Assembly (NCBI GenBank): GCA_030512295.1
Contig: JAULSR010000001.1
Coordinates: 7,587,001-7,651,000, forward strand
Origin: Bombardia bombarda
Lineage: Eukaryota > Ascomycota > Sordariomycetes > Sordariales > Lasiosphaeriaceae
Length of the DNA: 64,000 nucleotides
Reading direction: 5' to 3'
The number at the start of each line of letters is the position of its first letter. The first letter of the stretch is position 1. The notes beneath the pieces are model-generated. The model made no database searches. It saw only the letters and a list, made by a program, of their open reading frames with translations, and was not told the DNA's origin. The position numbers and the translations under genes were made by a program. Below are positions 1 through 11,790 of the stretch, piece after piece.

Positions 1-1196
1 TTTTTTTTCTTTCCTTTCTGCACATACCCCCGCGGCGTCGCTGTCGCCTTTGGAGACACGGAGAGAATGAGGGAGTGATTTCGGCCATGGTTCACTCAGG
101 GGCTCTTTATTTTCAAGTGGTGGACCGGTCATTGAATGGGATCTCGGATCATTTTGTATAGGTACATATAACACACACAACACAACACACAACACACAAG
201 CACGCACGCACGCCTTTTAGCACTATGGAATGGATAGGAGAAGGATTGGAAGGGAGGACCCTGGTGGCTCGACTCTGGCAGGGCTATTGAATTTATCATT
301 TGACATGCACTGAGCCACTGTAAGGACCATGGCAGTTTTTTTCTTCGGTCCGTCAAAGTATCAGAGAACTTCATAAACAGTAACGTAACTTGACAGTCTC
401 ATGGAGTAATGGAATAATTGAATCAGTACTTTTTATGCATGAATATTTCTTCCAAGTGTCCAACAGTCTACAAATTTGAAATTTTGAACCTTTCTCTTCG
501 TGATTATGGCCCTAAACCAGATCAAAGACTTGAAGAGTTCCCAAGGCTTCCGAGTAGGTACCCGCGCCGACCAGAATGTCCAGTGCACGATCCTGGGAAT
601 TCTATACAAACGGCAGGGCCCGGAGTTTCCCGCGCCGAACGTACGCCATGACGGAACCTGACCTGGGCCATCCCCTGCAAGTCCATTTCGCACAAAAGGA
701 AAACTTTTTCCCCAGTCCCATCCATCGTCTTCCCTTTTCTCAACATTTTCCAACAAATCGACCCAGGAGAAAACTTGTGACTATCTTCAATCACCATGGC
801 GTCCTTTTTGCTTCCTGCTTTGTTGCGGGAGCGGAATGGCCCTTGGTGAATGCATTCTTTTCAAGCCTTGATTGAGCTTCTAGTTCTATTTCCCCCCTCT
901 TTGTTTCCCCAATCCCGAATGGGATGGAGCAAAATCCCCAAGATCGCCCAAACCTAAAGGATTAGTAGCTAAGACCGGCAATGGTCGGCTCTTCCCTTGC
1001 GGTAGTCCAATTGCAGCTCGCCCCCCTCGCGCTTATTTTGCTTCCCCTCTCGGCCGGCCTTGGGATGGCATAGCATGGGGATGGGGCACCTGACCTAATC
1101 GTGGGGATGGAGCTCCCTACTCGGGACTCTCGCCCGCCTTCATTCTCTCTTGTCCAGACAACGTACTCTTGACTGAGATATATGTCTGTTCAAAAG
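1..1196. other. Intergenic, no gene seen
   Basis: No ORF here reads like protein on either strand. A short CA/ACACA-type low-complexity tract lies around 168-212. The last few hundred bases are the probable promoter and leader of the dehydrogenase gene that starts at 1197. Confidence 0.6.
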
Positions 1197-2513
1197 ATGA
1201 AGCCAAACACGAGGATATGGAGGCAGCTCCTGGTGCAGCAGCGCCGCGCCTTTTCCACATCTCCCCGCCGGCTGGATAATTATGCCTTCATCGGTCTGGG
1301 ACAGATGGTATGTCTTCTAATAATCTGCCAGTGTCACCCGAATATCGGCTAACCTTCTTGTTTTCAGGGGTACCAAATGGCGCGAAACCTCCAGGCCAAG
1401 CTGGCGCCGAGCGATAACGTCCGGCTGTTTGACATCAACAAGGGCGCGACGGAGAAGCTGGCAGCGGAGATGAAGAGCCAGCAAGTTGGCGGTGCCGCCT
1501 TTCAGGTTTCTGAAAGCGCGGCAGATGCTTCGAAAGACGCAGTATGTGTTTACCTCCCCATTTTCTTCTTCCTCTCCTCGGAACACACCTACCCCAAAGC
1601 TTTCATGATGAGTTTGTAACTCAATGATATTCTAAGTTGGGGCCAGCGTCTTGCTGGTCTTTTCGCGTGATTATGTTTTCACAACAAAGCCAATCCTCTG
1701 AAAGAAAGCCAAACACACTATTGCTACATATTGCTATTCAATTTTCTGGAAACTGGAAAACTAATTGGACTCCGAGTATAGGACACCGTGATAACCTGTC
1801 TTCCCGAACCTCAACACGTCAAGTCGGCATACGAGTCTATTTTGGAAGCAAAGCTGGCAGCACGTCCCCAACCTCGCCTCTTCATTGACTGCTCGACCAT
1901 CGACCCCTCGTCCTCGCGTGAGGTCGCCGCAGCTGTGGCATCAGCTCTACCCGACGGACAAGGGAGCTTTGTCGATGCGCCCATGTCAGGGGGCGTTGTA
2001 GGCGCTACAGCTGGGACGTTGACTTTCATGCTGGGCGCGCCGGAATCACTCGTCGCGCGCATCGAACCAACTTTGCTCCGGATGGGCAAGCGGGTATTGC
2101 ACTGCGGGCCCCAAGGCGCGGGCCTCTCGGCTAAGCTGGCGAACAACTACCTGCTCGCGATTGAAAATATCGCGACGGCCGAGGCGATGAACCTCGGTGT
2201 TCGCTGGGGGCTGGACCCCAAGGTGCTTGCCAATGTCATCAACGTCAGCACTGGAAAGTGCTGGCCGAGCGAGGTCAATAACCCTGTGCCCGGCGTCGTC
2301 GAGACGGCTCCCGCCAGCCGCGACTACGCGGGTGGGTTTGGCATTGCGCTGATGCGCAAGGATCTGAAGCTTGCTATGCTCGCGGCGAAGGAGGCGGATG
2401 CGACGCTGGCCTTGGCTGACAAGGCGTCTGAGGTGTACAAGGAAGCTGAGGCCGAGGAGAGGTGTAAAGGGAGAGACTTTTCGGTGGTTTATCGCTGGTT
2501 GAGTGGGAAGTAG
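1197..2513 (+). CDS. 3-hydroxyisobutyrate dehydrogenase, mitochondrial
   Basis: NAD-dependent oxidation of 3-hydroxyisobutyrate to methylmalonate semialdehyde in valine catabolism, expected in the mitochondrial matrix. Exons are 1197-1307, 1368-1541 and 1782-2513; all junctions are phase 0 with GT..AG ends, giving 338 residues, normal for the family. The Rossmann motif GLGQMG (residues 33-38) is split by the first intron. The family substrate motif DAPMSGGVVGATAGT follows, then the KLANNY segment carrying the family's catalytic Lys, and near the C-terminus GFGIALMRKDL. The N-terminus, rich in Arg and hydroxylated residues (RRAFSTSPRR), looks like a cleavable mitochondrial presequence, which supports the start chosen. 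Related beta-hydroxyacid dehydrogenases share the fold, so substrate specificity is inferred. Confidence 0.92.
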
Positions 2514-3945
2514 GGGCTGGTTTGGAAGAGCCGGCCTTGATTTCTGCCAACCGTCTACCTACCAGATACAAATACCATCCATAATATCACCTCTTTCAAA
2601 TAACACCAGTACCGGATTATAATATGTGCCAAATATGCTGGAAAATGTGCTTGTTGTGGAGTCTGGTTGCGGTAAAGTTCCCAACTAACGAAAAGTTTGG
2701 AAGCGAGATGCACAGCTCGGCACAGGTAGGACAAGGTTGGTGACGTGCAGCCTGCGAGAATCCTACTTCTTGATGAACGTACCACTTACCACGGCCTTGT
2801 CACGTTAGCTCGGCACTACCTCAGACTATATTTGCAGCTTCACATGCTGATATCAACGCTATCCCCGCAAAGCTTCGTTCACACGCCAATGATTACGGTA
2901 AGTGTCAAGATCCCGAAAGGCGGACACGCGGAGGTGGGGTTTGTGATTTTACCAGCGTTGGATTGTCTGTTTGTTGTCGACCGTTATAAGACTTGGAGCA
3001 CCAAGCTGCATATGGTAAGGAAGAGTTTATTGGATGTAATACCATTTCAGCGTGTTCTCGGGACTTTTTATCCTCACAAGCTACATAGGTGCGAATACAC
3101 AACTGCCTACCTAAAGACACGCTCACACACGCACATACACACCAGGTAGTACATAGCTGCCGGATGAAACCCTGCTATGTCATGCCAAGAGCTGTCCACC
3201 TCTCTGCCATGTTACCATACATCAGGAAGGGAACTATCCCGTGAATTAAATATTGAGCCCAACATATCTCATCAGGTTTCCAGGCACTGGGTTGCATCGG
3301 CGCAGTTGTACAGGGGCACATCTTATCTTTACAGGACGCCCACCGGATGCCAGTTGAGATACTACGGTCCGGGGATGGGAGATTTGGAGATGAAAAGGGG
3401 AGGGATGGGGGCACCTCATGCTTTTTTTCTCTACTTTCGACGTCATATATGTAGGTGGTCACCTCCAGTCGAACACCAGTGGGGTTGTTATTTTTGTAAG
3501 TCGTTGTGCAGTTTTCTAGACGCGGTCTTCCTACTGGTCTTGTACACTTAGTTCATGTGCATACTGCTTCAAGTTGAAGCTTCTGCAGTTTCTGCTTGTG
3601 CATACAGGATTGTTTTCCTGCAGACACGAAAGCAACCCCGGGGTTCAAAAGAGCCCGAAAGGACGGACCTCCATCATCTGCAGGGTACTTTCCAACTCTC
3701 TCTCTCTCTGTCTATCCTCCCTGTCTCTCTCGCGTCTTTGTTTTGGTTTGTTTCCCCTCAAGTGTGCTATCGATGGTTTGCTTCACACATACCCAAGATA
3801 CACACACACACATACGCGTACTTCAAGCCCTCCTTCGCTCCTTCTATTCTTGAGGGCAAAGAACAAATTTCCACCTTGATCAGCTCTGCGAGAGCACGGC
3901 GGCTGGCATACACTTTCTTTTTCCTTTTTGTTCAAACCTCTCACG
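2514..3945. other. Intergenic spacer and leader of RTA1-like gene
   Basis: No supported gene. ORFs here lack domains and are interrupted. From about 3690 the plus strand is rich in CT runs (CTCTCTCT) and ends in a pyrimidine-rich stretch just before the ATG at 3946, typical of a filamentous fungal promoter and 5' leader. Confidence 0.6.
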
Positions 3946-5272
3946 ATGGCGGCCTCCGCGTCAAACAACAACAACACCACAGGAACCATCGATCTCGACC
4001 CCCAAGCCATCCCGCAGTACTACTACCTCTGCAACGAGGTCTCGCCCGTCTGCCCCGTCGAGGCCACCACGCTGGGCTACTTCCCCAACAAGGGCATCAA
4101 CTGCTTCTTCGCCGTCGGCTTCGGCCTGGCCGGGCTGGCGGCCCTGGTCCTGGGCACGTGGACGCGGACGTGGAGCTACATGGCCTTTGTCGCGGCCGGC
4201 TGCACGCTCGAGCTGGCGGGCTACGGCGCCCGCATCCCCCTGACCGCCAACCCGTGGAACAAGGAGGCCTTCGAGACCCAGATCTGCTCCATCATCCTCG
4301 CGCCCACGCTCGTCTGCGTCTCCATCTACCTCACCCTCAAGCACGTCTGCCTCTCGCTCAACCCGGCCCTCTCGCGCGTGCGCCCGCACCTGTACCCCTT
4401 CATCTTCGTCCCGCTCGACGTCTCGTGTCTCTGCGTGCAGGCCGTCGGCGGCGCGCTGGCCGCCAGCGCGGGGTACACGAACTGGAACTTGCTGCAGCAC
4501 GGGAACCGCGCGATCATCGCGGGGATCGCGCTGCAGGTCGCGGTGCTGCTGTTCTTTGGGGCGGCCGCGACGGACTACTATGTGCGCGTGAGCAGGTGGA
4601 TCCGGAGCCCGCTGGCGGACCAGGATGCGCTGGCGCTGTGGCGGGATTCGCGGTTCAGGATGTTTGTGTGTGCGGTGGCGGGGGCGTATAGTGGGATTTT
4701 TATACGGTGTGTTTATCGGTAGGTTTTACCTTTTGTGTGCTCTCTGGTGGTGGTGGTGGTGGTGGTGGTGGTGGTTGGGGATGTCTTGGCGGCAGCCCCT
4801 ATTTGTGCGGTAGGGGTAGTTATTGACTGAAGCTGACATTCACTCTTTCAATCTTCTTTAGCATCGCGGAAATGGCAGGTGGATGGGGCAACAAGATCAT
4901 GCAGGATGAGCCGTCGTTTGTCGTTTTGGAGGGATTGTGAGTATCTCTGCCCCCTGTTCTCCTGCCTCCTTTTTTGACAGCCTAAGAACGAATCATTAAC
5001 CTTGTCCCAATCACACCTATTGATTTAGCATGGTTCTCGTCCCGTGTATCCTCCTGGCTGCCTTTCCGCCCGGCTTCTTGTTCCCGCAGATGGCAGCCCG
5101 CATGTCTGCACGTGTTCAAAGTCGCATCAGCCTCAGCAGCATCGTCGGGGAGAAGAGGAATGAAGGAGGGTTAGTAGTACTGAGAAATAGCAATAACGAA
5201 GAAAGGGATGAGAATGGGAGCCAGGATAAGGAGGATATCGATCGGTCTATCTCACCGTCTACAGGTACTTAG
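3946..5272 (+). CDS. RTA1-like seven-helix membrane protein
   Basis: Member of the fungal RTA1 / lipid-translocating exporter family (relatives of yeast Rta1, Rsb1 and Pug1): plasma-membrane proteins linked to resistance to toxic lipophilic compounds or sphingoid bases. Exons 3946-4718, 4862-4936 and 5029-5272 give 363 residues. Several long hydrophobic segments are visible. Family landmarks are the TLGYFPN approach to helix 1, ELAGYGARI after helix 2, the LAPTLVC helix, and the helix 6 region RCVYR-IAEMAGGWG, which is rejoined exactly across intron 1. The loop MQDEPSFVVLEG precedes the last helix. The C-terminal tail is polar and probably cytosolic. The start is the first ATG, preceded by TCACG. 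The transported substrate cannot be read from sequence. Confidence 0.9.
4746..4776 (+). repeat. (TGG)n microsatellite in intron 1 of the RTA1-like gene
   Basis: About ten uninterrupted TGG/GGT triplets sit 27 bases into the first intron. They are spliced out, so length changes would not alter the protein. Confidence 0.85.
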
Positions 5273-5976
5273 CAGTTCATGACTGATGTTCTCGATTCTG
5301 GCCTGGGAGGGGGAGTAGTAGTTCCTCGGTCTCCAAGTTATGAGAACGGATTTTGAGGGGCGGGCGTCATCTCTCTCCAGCGTGAATACAGTCAGGATTA
5401 TAGTGAACTCGGCACTCATAGTCCGCTTCTATATAATCTCAGTACATATTGACACCAATAGTGTAAGTGAAAGTTCCATGTGCCCCGATTGAATTGAAGT
5501 CTATTGTACCTGCTGGCTCCCGTCTGCGCTCAAAAGAGATATACCCCACGGAAGGAGCCCCTAGAGCACTGCTCTTTTGGCCCCGACAGAGGGCTTAAAA
5601 ACAACCCCTGACCCTCTGTCCATTCGTAAACTTTCCAGCAGTTTCATAACCTTACAATGTCTCTCAACGCAGAACATTGGCCTGCATACACAACATTATA
5701 ACCTCAATTCAGGGGGTGTATTTTTAATTTTGTTGAAAAATAATCCTTCTTTGTTGAGTAAGGAAGTTTTGGCCGCGACCCCTGCCCAAAAGAAAAGAAA
5801 CTAACAAACAAACCAAGGTCCCATTGATGCTATTCCCGGGGAAGCCTGTGCTGCCATGCTCTGTCGGCGGGAGCCAAAAAAGCAGTGCTGGCATCCCTTT
5901 AGCCCCAATCCTCGGGAGCACTGCTTTTTTGGCCCCGACTGAGGACTTTCCAACAGCCCCTAACGCTCTGCCCATC
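5273..5976. other. Convergent 3' intergenic region
   Basis: Space between the ends of the RTA1-like gene (plus) and the Tudor-domain gene (minus). It has no supported ORF but holds the repeat element described at 5565-5943. Confidence 0.6.
5565..5943. repeat. Three-copy inverted/direct repeat element (MITE-like or foldback)
   Basis: Three related copies of a roughly 27-bp motif (AGCACTGCTYTTTTGGC followed by CCGAC): a direct copy at 5565-5590, an inverted copy at 5860-5889 and a direct copy at 5917-5943. The inner pair forms a perfect 17-bp inverted repeat separated by about 28 bases. Similarity between the two direct copies extends about 40 bp further downstream (CAACCCCT / CAGCCCCT and following), right up to the stop codon of the Tudor-domain gene. 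This could be a degenerate miniature inverted-repeat element of about 325 bp, or a local duplication of a gene tail. No flanking target-site duplication was identified. Confidence 0.55.
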
Positions 5977-6923
5977 CTAAACCTTGATTTTCTTCGACGA
6001 TGGAGGCGGAGGCGGAGGCATCGCATTTTCCTTCTCGCCATCGCTCACAACCGCCTTCCGCTTCTTATTCGATGCGTCCTTGGACTGCTCTGCCTCTTCC
6101 TTAGGCGTGACGTCCTCGGGGCTAGCCAACTCAGTCTCATCATCGCCGCGCTCAACCCCCTCTCCATCCTCTTCTTCGTCTTCTTCCTCATCCTCCTCCT
6201 CCTCCTCGTACTCCTCCTCCTGATCAACCTCCTTCTCCTTTTCCTTTATCTGCTTCTTATTCAGCTCCTTCCCGCCCCACTTGACCTCCTTTCCCGATTT
6301 GTTGATCATGTGCGGATCAGACGTCTTGTCTTCTTGCTCTTCTTCCTGCTCGTCAGCACTGTCGTCCTCTTCGTAGTCTTCTTCTTCTTCGTCGGATTCG
6401 TCCTCATCATAAGAAACCTCCTCCTCCTCGTCCTCATCTTCCGTCATCTCGGGATCCTTTGCGTCCTCGTTAGACTTCTTGTTGTTTCCGCCGGTACTTG
6501 AAGAGGAAGAAGCAGAGGCCTTCTCTTCCACATTCAGCTCCGAGGCGCGCTTGACAACGTCGTTGCCAGTCCGCGAGATGCGGACGGCGGGGTTGTCGGG
6601 GTCGGCATTCTTCTTGACCGTGTTGCCGCGCTGGGTCTTGATGGATAGTTCTCCCTCGTGCTTGGTTTCGGCAACGGTGCCGGCTGGTGCACCTCCGCCC
6701 CAGTTCCAGGAGACTGTTCAAGGGGTTATGTTAATAAAACCATGACAAGTTTGGATGTATGAGTGTGAGGATAGTTATTTGAAGTTCGAGATGAAGGGGC
6801 TAAAGGGATAATTGACTGGGTTTAGGAGGCATATAGGTAAGATAGGTGGGTATATGTAGTGGTATGTCAGTGTAATAGCAGCGGACCTTTATCTCCCACC
6901 TCTGGCTCGTCGTTCCTCCCCAT
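5977..6923 (-). CDS. Tudor-domain (hypervirulence-associated, DUF2945-type) acidic protein
   Basis: Two exons: 6887-6923, a 37-nt first exon that begins the domain with GDK, and 5977-6713, giving 257 residues. The joined N-terminus reads GDKVSWNWGGGAPAGTVAE and then ELSIKTQRGNTVKKNADP and GNDVVKRASEL. This is the short beta-barrel domain catalogued as the hypervirulence-associated protein Tudor domain, common in fungi and bacteria. From about residue 75 on, the protein is almost entirely Glu/Asp runs with Lys-rich patches, ending in PPPPPPSSKKIKV, a possible nuclear localisation signal. The donor site (GTCCGC) is unusual, so the first exon is inferred mainly from frame and domain continuity. 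The molecular role is unknown; a chromatin or nucleic-acid-associated function is only a guess from the composition. Confidence 0.8.
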
Positions 6924-7782
6924 GTCGAGTGACTGGCCTTGGTTTTAGAACTTTGGTTTACTTAGCCCGAATAACTCCAGGCATAACCCAAAAGATTGAT
7001 GAGTTGTGTAAAAGTGCGAACGAGGGTCTGATCGCGGATCAAGACCTTGCATGTGTGTGTTCTGGGTTTATTACACAGACTTGACTGGAGCTGAAAAGGG
7101 GAAGGGAGCTTCCCCCTCCCCCTTTGTTCGGCTGCGTCAAAATGGCGTAAGCGGCGCCGCGAGCAGTTCTAAACTTCCCCCAAGGGCACGCACCTCATGA
7201 ATCATCGACGCTTTGTACGGTGGTTAACATCCCCAGACTAAGGCTTGCTGATCTCAATGTTAACGACCCCGCCAACTCGGCCTAGTCGTCGTGATGGAGA
7301 CGCTAAATCATAGTGACGCAAACGAAAAACGAAACAGTGAAGAGATGAGAGGAAATATCCCAATGCTATCTCTCGCTGTAACGGGTTCCGCGCCGTTTTC
7401 GGTAGCCTTGAATGATAACACTCCAAACCAACCGTACAATTTTGACCGTTCGGAATATCCCCGTCGAGCATCGAGCCTTGGCCCCTAAAATCCAAGTCCC
7501 AACCCCTTTTTATATAAGAGGTGACGACAGACCACAGACCTATCAAGTGACCACCGATATGTGTAGTCGATGCAAGTGTCAGACACAAATCGTCTATGTT
7601 TAAAACTCTTTCATGTGTCAATATGTACTCGACGACGACTTCCAACTAAGGGCCCTAACCGTAAATCTAAGTAACAGCAGAGCTATATTTAAACAGTTCC
7701 TCTCGAGCCACAAGTGACAAGGCTCAACCATCACTTCAATTAATGCAATGCCATATATATCAAATCCACCCAGCCTCGCTCG
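6924..7782. other. Intergenic, no gene seen
   Basis: Promoter side of the Tudor-domain gene and 3' flank of the AP-3 beta gene (both minus strand). ORFs of 60-135 codons are present but have no domain character. Confidence 0.55.
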
Positions 7783-10380
7783 CTAGGACACCTGCATAAG
7801 CCTTGCCTTCTCCCCACTATATACATCATCATCATCATCTTCATCGTCCTCTTCTTCATCACTCTCCTCTTCTTCCTCATCATCCTCTTCCTCTTCCTCC
7901 TCCTCTCCACTTTCCTCCTCCCCGCTCTCCTCCTCCTCCTCCTCATCCTCCTCCTCCTCCTCCTCCTCAACACCCACCGTCCCCTCACCCTCACCCTCAT
8001 CCTCCGCAAGCCAATCATCCAGCGTCTTCCCGCCCACCGCCTCTCCCAACCCATTCCCATTCCCATTCGCCTTCCTCGTCATCCCACCGCCGCTACTCCT
8101 AGCCGCGGCATCCAAACTCTCAGCCGCCGGCACGACCCGCTTCTCCCCGTACGCCGCACCCGCCGGCACATCAACATCCCTGAGCTTGCTATCCGGTTCC
8201 CTGCCCGCCTGCACCCAGTCCGGCAGGTCCTCGTAGCCCCTGAGCCCGTGCACGCCGCCGCCGCCAGCGAGCACCAGCGCCGACGAGCCGAGGGTGTAGC
8301 CCCTCCTCGTCTCCGAGGGGCTCGGCGCCTGCGGGGCGGGCTTCGGCGCGAGCAGCATCAGCGTCGCCAGCTGTGGCACGCCGAGGAGGGCCTTGTAGAG
8401 GCGCGCGCGATCTCGCAGGTCGTACGAGGTGTCGTAGCGGACCAGGAGGAGTACGTAGCTCCAGAGCTTTGCGATGGGGTGGTCGTCGTCCTCCAGTAGC
8501 TTTGGCGGCGGCGGCCCGGGCTCCTCGCCATCGGCGCCTTGGGACGACGACGCTTCGATCTGGCGGTTGACGTAGTGGAGGTAGACTTTTGCGCCTAGTA
8601 GGACAATCTGCCTTTTTGCCAGCTCTGACTCGGATGCGAATTCTTTGAGCAAGATCCTCAGCACGTCAGCAGCGATGTTGTCCTCGCCATTGAGCCCGGA
8701 GAACTCGCCGACTAGCCATATGATGGTTGCCCGTGCCTGGGGGTCTGTTGCGGAGTCGAGGTTCTTGGCTAGCCGGACCACGGTGGCGACGTGCGCTGCT
8801 GGCTCCTGCTGGATCAGATGTCGGATTACAGTCAAGCTCTCTGCTGCTAGTGTCCCGTCCAGACTTGTGATTTGGCCAAGCAACAGCCGTAGACATCTTG
8901 GTGCAGTGTCGGCGTCGGTTTGCGCGCACCGCCCAATCGCCCTGACCGCCTCCCGAACGAGCACCTTGTCAGACCCCCTACTGAAATGCTCCAGCTCGTT
9001 GAGTATCAGGCTCTTCACGTGGGCAGGCGCATGCGGGAAGATGAGCGTCAGCAGCTCGAGTTTGAGCTCCCATACTGGCTGAGGGTCTGTAGCGCGCACC
9101 AGAAAGTGGGTGGCATACTTGACAAACTCGGCTGGGTTGTTTAGACAAATGGAGACGATGTTGAAGAGGGCAATCTGCTGGATGTCTTGCGCGCCACGAA
9201 GGAGGGCTATGAGCGGCCCAATGGCCATCTGGACATAGGCCGGGGTGCCAAGAGCTGAGTAGCACCGCGCAACCGCGACCACGACACCCGAATTGCGTGA
9301 CTGTAGGAGAGGCTTGATGCTGTTGAGAAGTAGTTCCAGGTCTGAATCCAGGACAACGACCTGCTCTCCTTCGGGGCTGGCGTCAGCTCCATCGCCATAA
9401 AAATCTTGAAGATTCTTCTCCTTGCTCTTAACAACCCTCGTCCGTCTCGGGAAGCACTTCCGCGCGTAGATAGCCATCAAGCGCAGCGTTGCTAGCTGGC
9501 TCCACTCGTCCATATCCACGATCATTTTGATCAAACTGCGGTAGTGTTTATGTATCAGGTCTATCCTTTCGGGACAGACTTCTAAAAAGGCGGTCACGGC
9601 AGCGCCTGCAACGTAGTACTGCCTATCGCCGAGAAGAGTCGAGAGGTATTCGAGAAGCTGGGGCAGTTGGGAGGGGTCGAGGCGGTAGCACTTTGGGATG
9701 GCTAGGGCAGCGGCGCGGCGAACGTATGTGCCCATGTCTCCTGCGCCTTTCCTGATGGCAAGCGACACGATCTGGCTGATGACAGGGACTCGTATGCCCG
9801 ACATGGTGCGCAGGGCCAGGGCGCGCACCTGGGGGTTCTTGTCGGAGAGCGACTTCTGGATGGTGTTGATGGAGAGGAGGGCGAGGTCGGGCTCTTGCTC
9901 GGCATGGTGGATGAGGTAGATGTAGACGAGCTTCTTGATTTCGAGGTTGGGGGAGGCCACGTTCTTCACGACGGAGGAGAATAATGGGAGAGTCTTTTGC
10001 GACTTGTACATCATCTGCATTGGGGGTGGAAGGGCAGCAGTCAGTCAGCGATAAGCTCGGGGCCCCTTTCTTCTCTTCCCTTTTTATCCAGAGCTAAAGG
10101 GGGAAACGCACCGATATGACACGGCGCAAGCCATCGAGAACCTCACGTTCATTTCGGCTGTCGAGGAGCTTCTTAACCTGGGTTCGATCGAGCGGCCTGG
10201 ACGAGGACGAGGTGCGTGAGCTTCGGGCGGCCGAGGCGGCATCGAGCGTCAACTCTCGAGCTGGCCGAGACAGGAAGCAAAAGCGTCAGTTGTCATGGCA
10301 CTTGTTTGGTCCAGTTCGCATTCTGAAAGCAATAACCTACCGCTCTCGAGCAGACTCGATATCCTCGATATGGATTCCAT
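7783..10380 (-). CDS. AP-3 adaptor complex subunit beta
   Basis: Large subunit of the AP-3 clathrin-adaptor-like complex (yeast Apl6), which sorts cargo from Golgi/endosomes directly to the vacuole. Exons 10341-10380, 10112-10260 and 7783-10014 give 806 residues. The start ATG at 10380 yields the fungal-style N-terminus MESISRISSLLESARELTL. The adaptin HEAT-repeat trunk starts near residue 45 (LLDSRNEREVLDGLRRVIS) and continues through NVASPNLEIKKLVYIYL, AEQEPDLALLSINTIQKSL and ALRTMSGIRVP, hallmarks of beta adaptins. The last ~65 residues are nearly pure Glu/Asp and Ser, encoded by TCC/TCT triplet runs on the plus strand, like the acidic hinge of other AP-3 beta chains. No ear domain follows, as is usual for the shorter fungal forms. 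Confidence 0.93.
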
Positions 10381-10775
10381 AGCTGTGGTAGCTCCGACCG
10401 GACCTTCAACGCGGTCGACCTTCTTTTGGCTGTACTGCTCGCGCCGGGCGTCTTTGAGCAATTGCTTTCGCGGCTGTCCAGTGACGTGTGACGTGATGTG
10501 CGGTGTGGATGGTGGGGTGGGGGATCGAAGCTCCCTGGCGCCTTGGGTATCTCGGTACCTTATCAGAGGGGAGCTATGCGCCTAAACCCCTCCATCGCCA
10601 AAGCGGGGGCCCTGGCTGACCTGGACGAACAAGTGCGGGTCGGCCCGCGAAGATGCGACGGATGAATCTATACTTTGAAATCTTTCCCATCGCGTCAACA
10701 ATATGGAAGCAGGTGCTACGATATGATATGACATGATAAACAGCTGAATGAATATGGCGTGACACCAAAGAGGGA
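10381..10775. promoter_or_regulatory. Shared divergent promoter region
   Basis: The AP-3 beta gene (minus) and the F-box-like gene (plus) start 396 bases apart and are transcribed away from each other, so this stretch must hold both promoters. An AT-rich, TATGATATGACATGATAAA-like patch near 10720-10740 precedes the plus-strand start. No specific factor site was identified. Confidence 0.5.
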
Positions 10776-11569
10776 ATGGCGTCGCACCCTCTCGTTTTAT
10801 CGCCAGCTCTCCCCACCGAGCTCCTCTGGTACATCATCCACAGCTGCGCCTACCCAACCACTCTCATTGTCGGTTCCAGCCGGTCTGAGTTCCTCGCCTC
10901 TCTTGTCCAGGACGTCAGACATCAACAACAAGAAGAAGACCAAAATGGCTCAGAAGACATAACCGCGACTCGAGCCACACAGCTCATTGCAGCCCCCTCT
11001 ACCAGGTCGCCATTGCACGACATATACGCATCGTCTTCGCCCCCACCGTGTCCCACCTGCGCGCCTTCCTATCTGTCTTTTCTGTCAAAGACTCCAAGGT
11101 CCCTTCTCCACCATCAGCGGTCCCAGTGGTCCCAAAACCCAATACGGCAGATACAATGAAACACCCTCTCCTGCTCATATACGGCTTCTTACACATACAC
11201 CGAGAGACTAGCGAGTGGAGTGTCCAGGGGCTGAGCAACACCGCCGCCGTATTCGTCGAGGCCGCCAGGCGCGTGGCTTTCCAGGCAGTGGTTGTCGAAC
11301 CTATCATCGCCCATGAGGGTGAGGAGGAAAGAGACCCAATGACTCTCTTGCTTACGGAGATGGTGCCCATCCTGAGCGGTAGCGCCAGACGCGCTGGGCC
11401 GGGCTTGGCAGGGAGTGGATGGACTGGTAAGACAGTTGATGTGCGACGGGTTTTGGGACGCTGGTTTCGGTTCAAGTCGTGCGATTGGGGGCCAAGAGAC
11501 GGAGATGAAAATAATGCACACACGCCCGAGAAACATAACAGCTTTATTGAGAATGACGATATGACATAG
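10776..11569 (+). CDS. F-box-like fungal protein with an internal frame break
   Basis: The N-terminus (residues 7-35: LSPALPTELLWYIIHSC then YPTTLIV and EFLASLVQDVR) resembles the opening of a widespread, uncharacterised family of fungal proteins with an F-box-like start. The first frame runs 10776 to about 10997. The rest (LYQVAIARHIRIVF, then the segment from SHLRAFLSVFSV through HRETSEWSVQGLSNTAAVFVE, ending in GKTVDVRRVLGRWFRF) lies in another frame to a stop at 11569. The two parts join at the five-C run 10993-10997 if one C is missing; the continuous product would be about 264 residues. A splice solution was looked for and is poor because the available donor removes conserved-looking sequence. 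This is either a consensus error or a real frameshift. Its function is unknown. Confidence 0.6.
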
Positions 11570-11790
11570 CAGCACAATATGCATGGCCGAGGCCTATCTG
11601 TCCCTTACTCCTGCTAATAATCAAAACAACAAAACGCCATCCCGTGGTATCCATGCTCATGCCCTTTGGGCTATAACAAATATCCAGACCCATGCCCATC
11701 ATCCATGACCCAACCACATCACGACATTATTTACCAAAACAGATAAGGAAAAAACAAAAAGGAAACAAACGGTGAGGACACAGAGCCAGC

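Noticed and set aside
3961..4500. 179-codon ORF antisense to the RTA1-like gene
   Set aside because: Arg/Glu/Gly-rich shadow of a GC-rich exon.
5984..6501. Plus-strand ORFs rich in Ser, Leu or Arg over the Tudor gene
   Set aside because: They arise from reading the triplet repeats that encode the Glu/Asp runs on the other strand.
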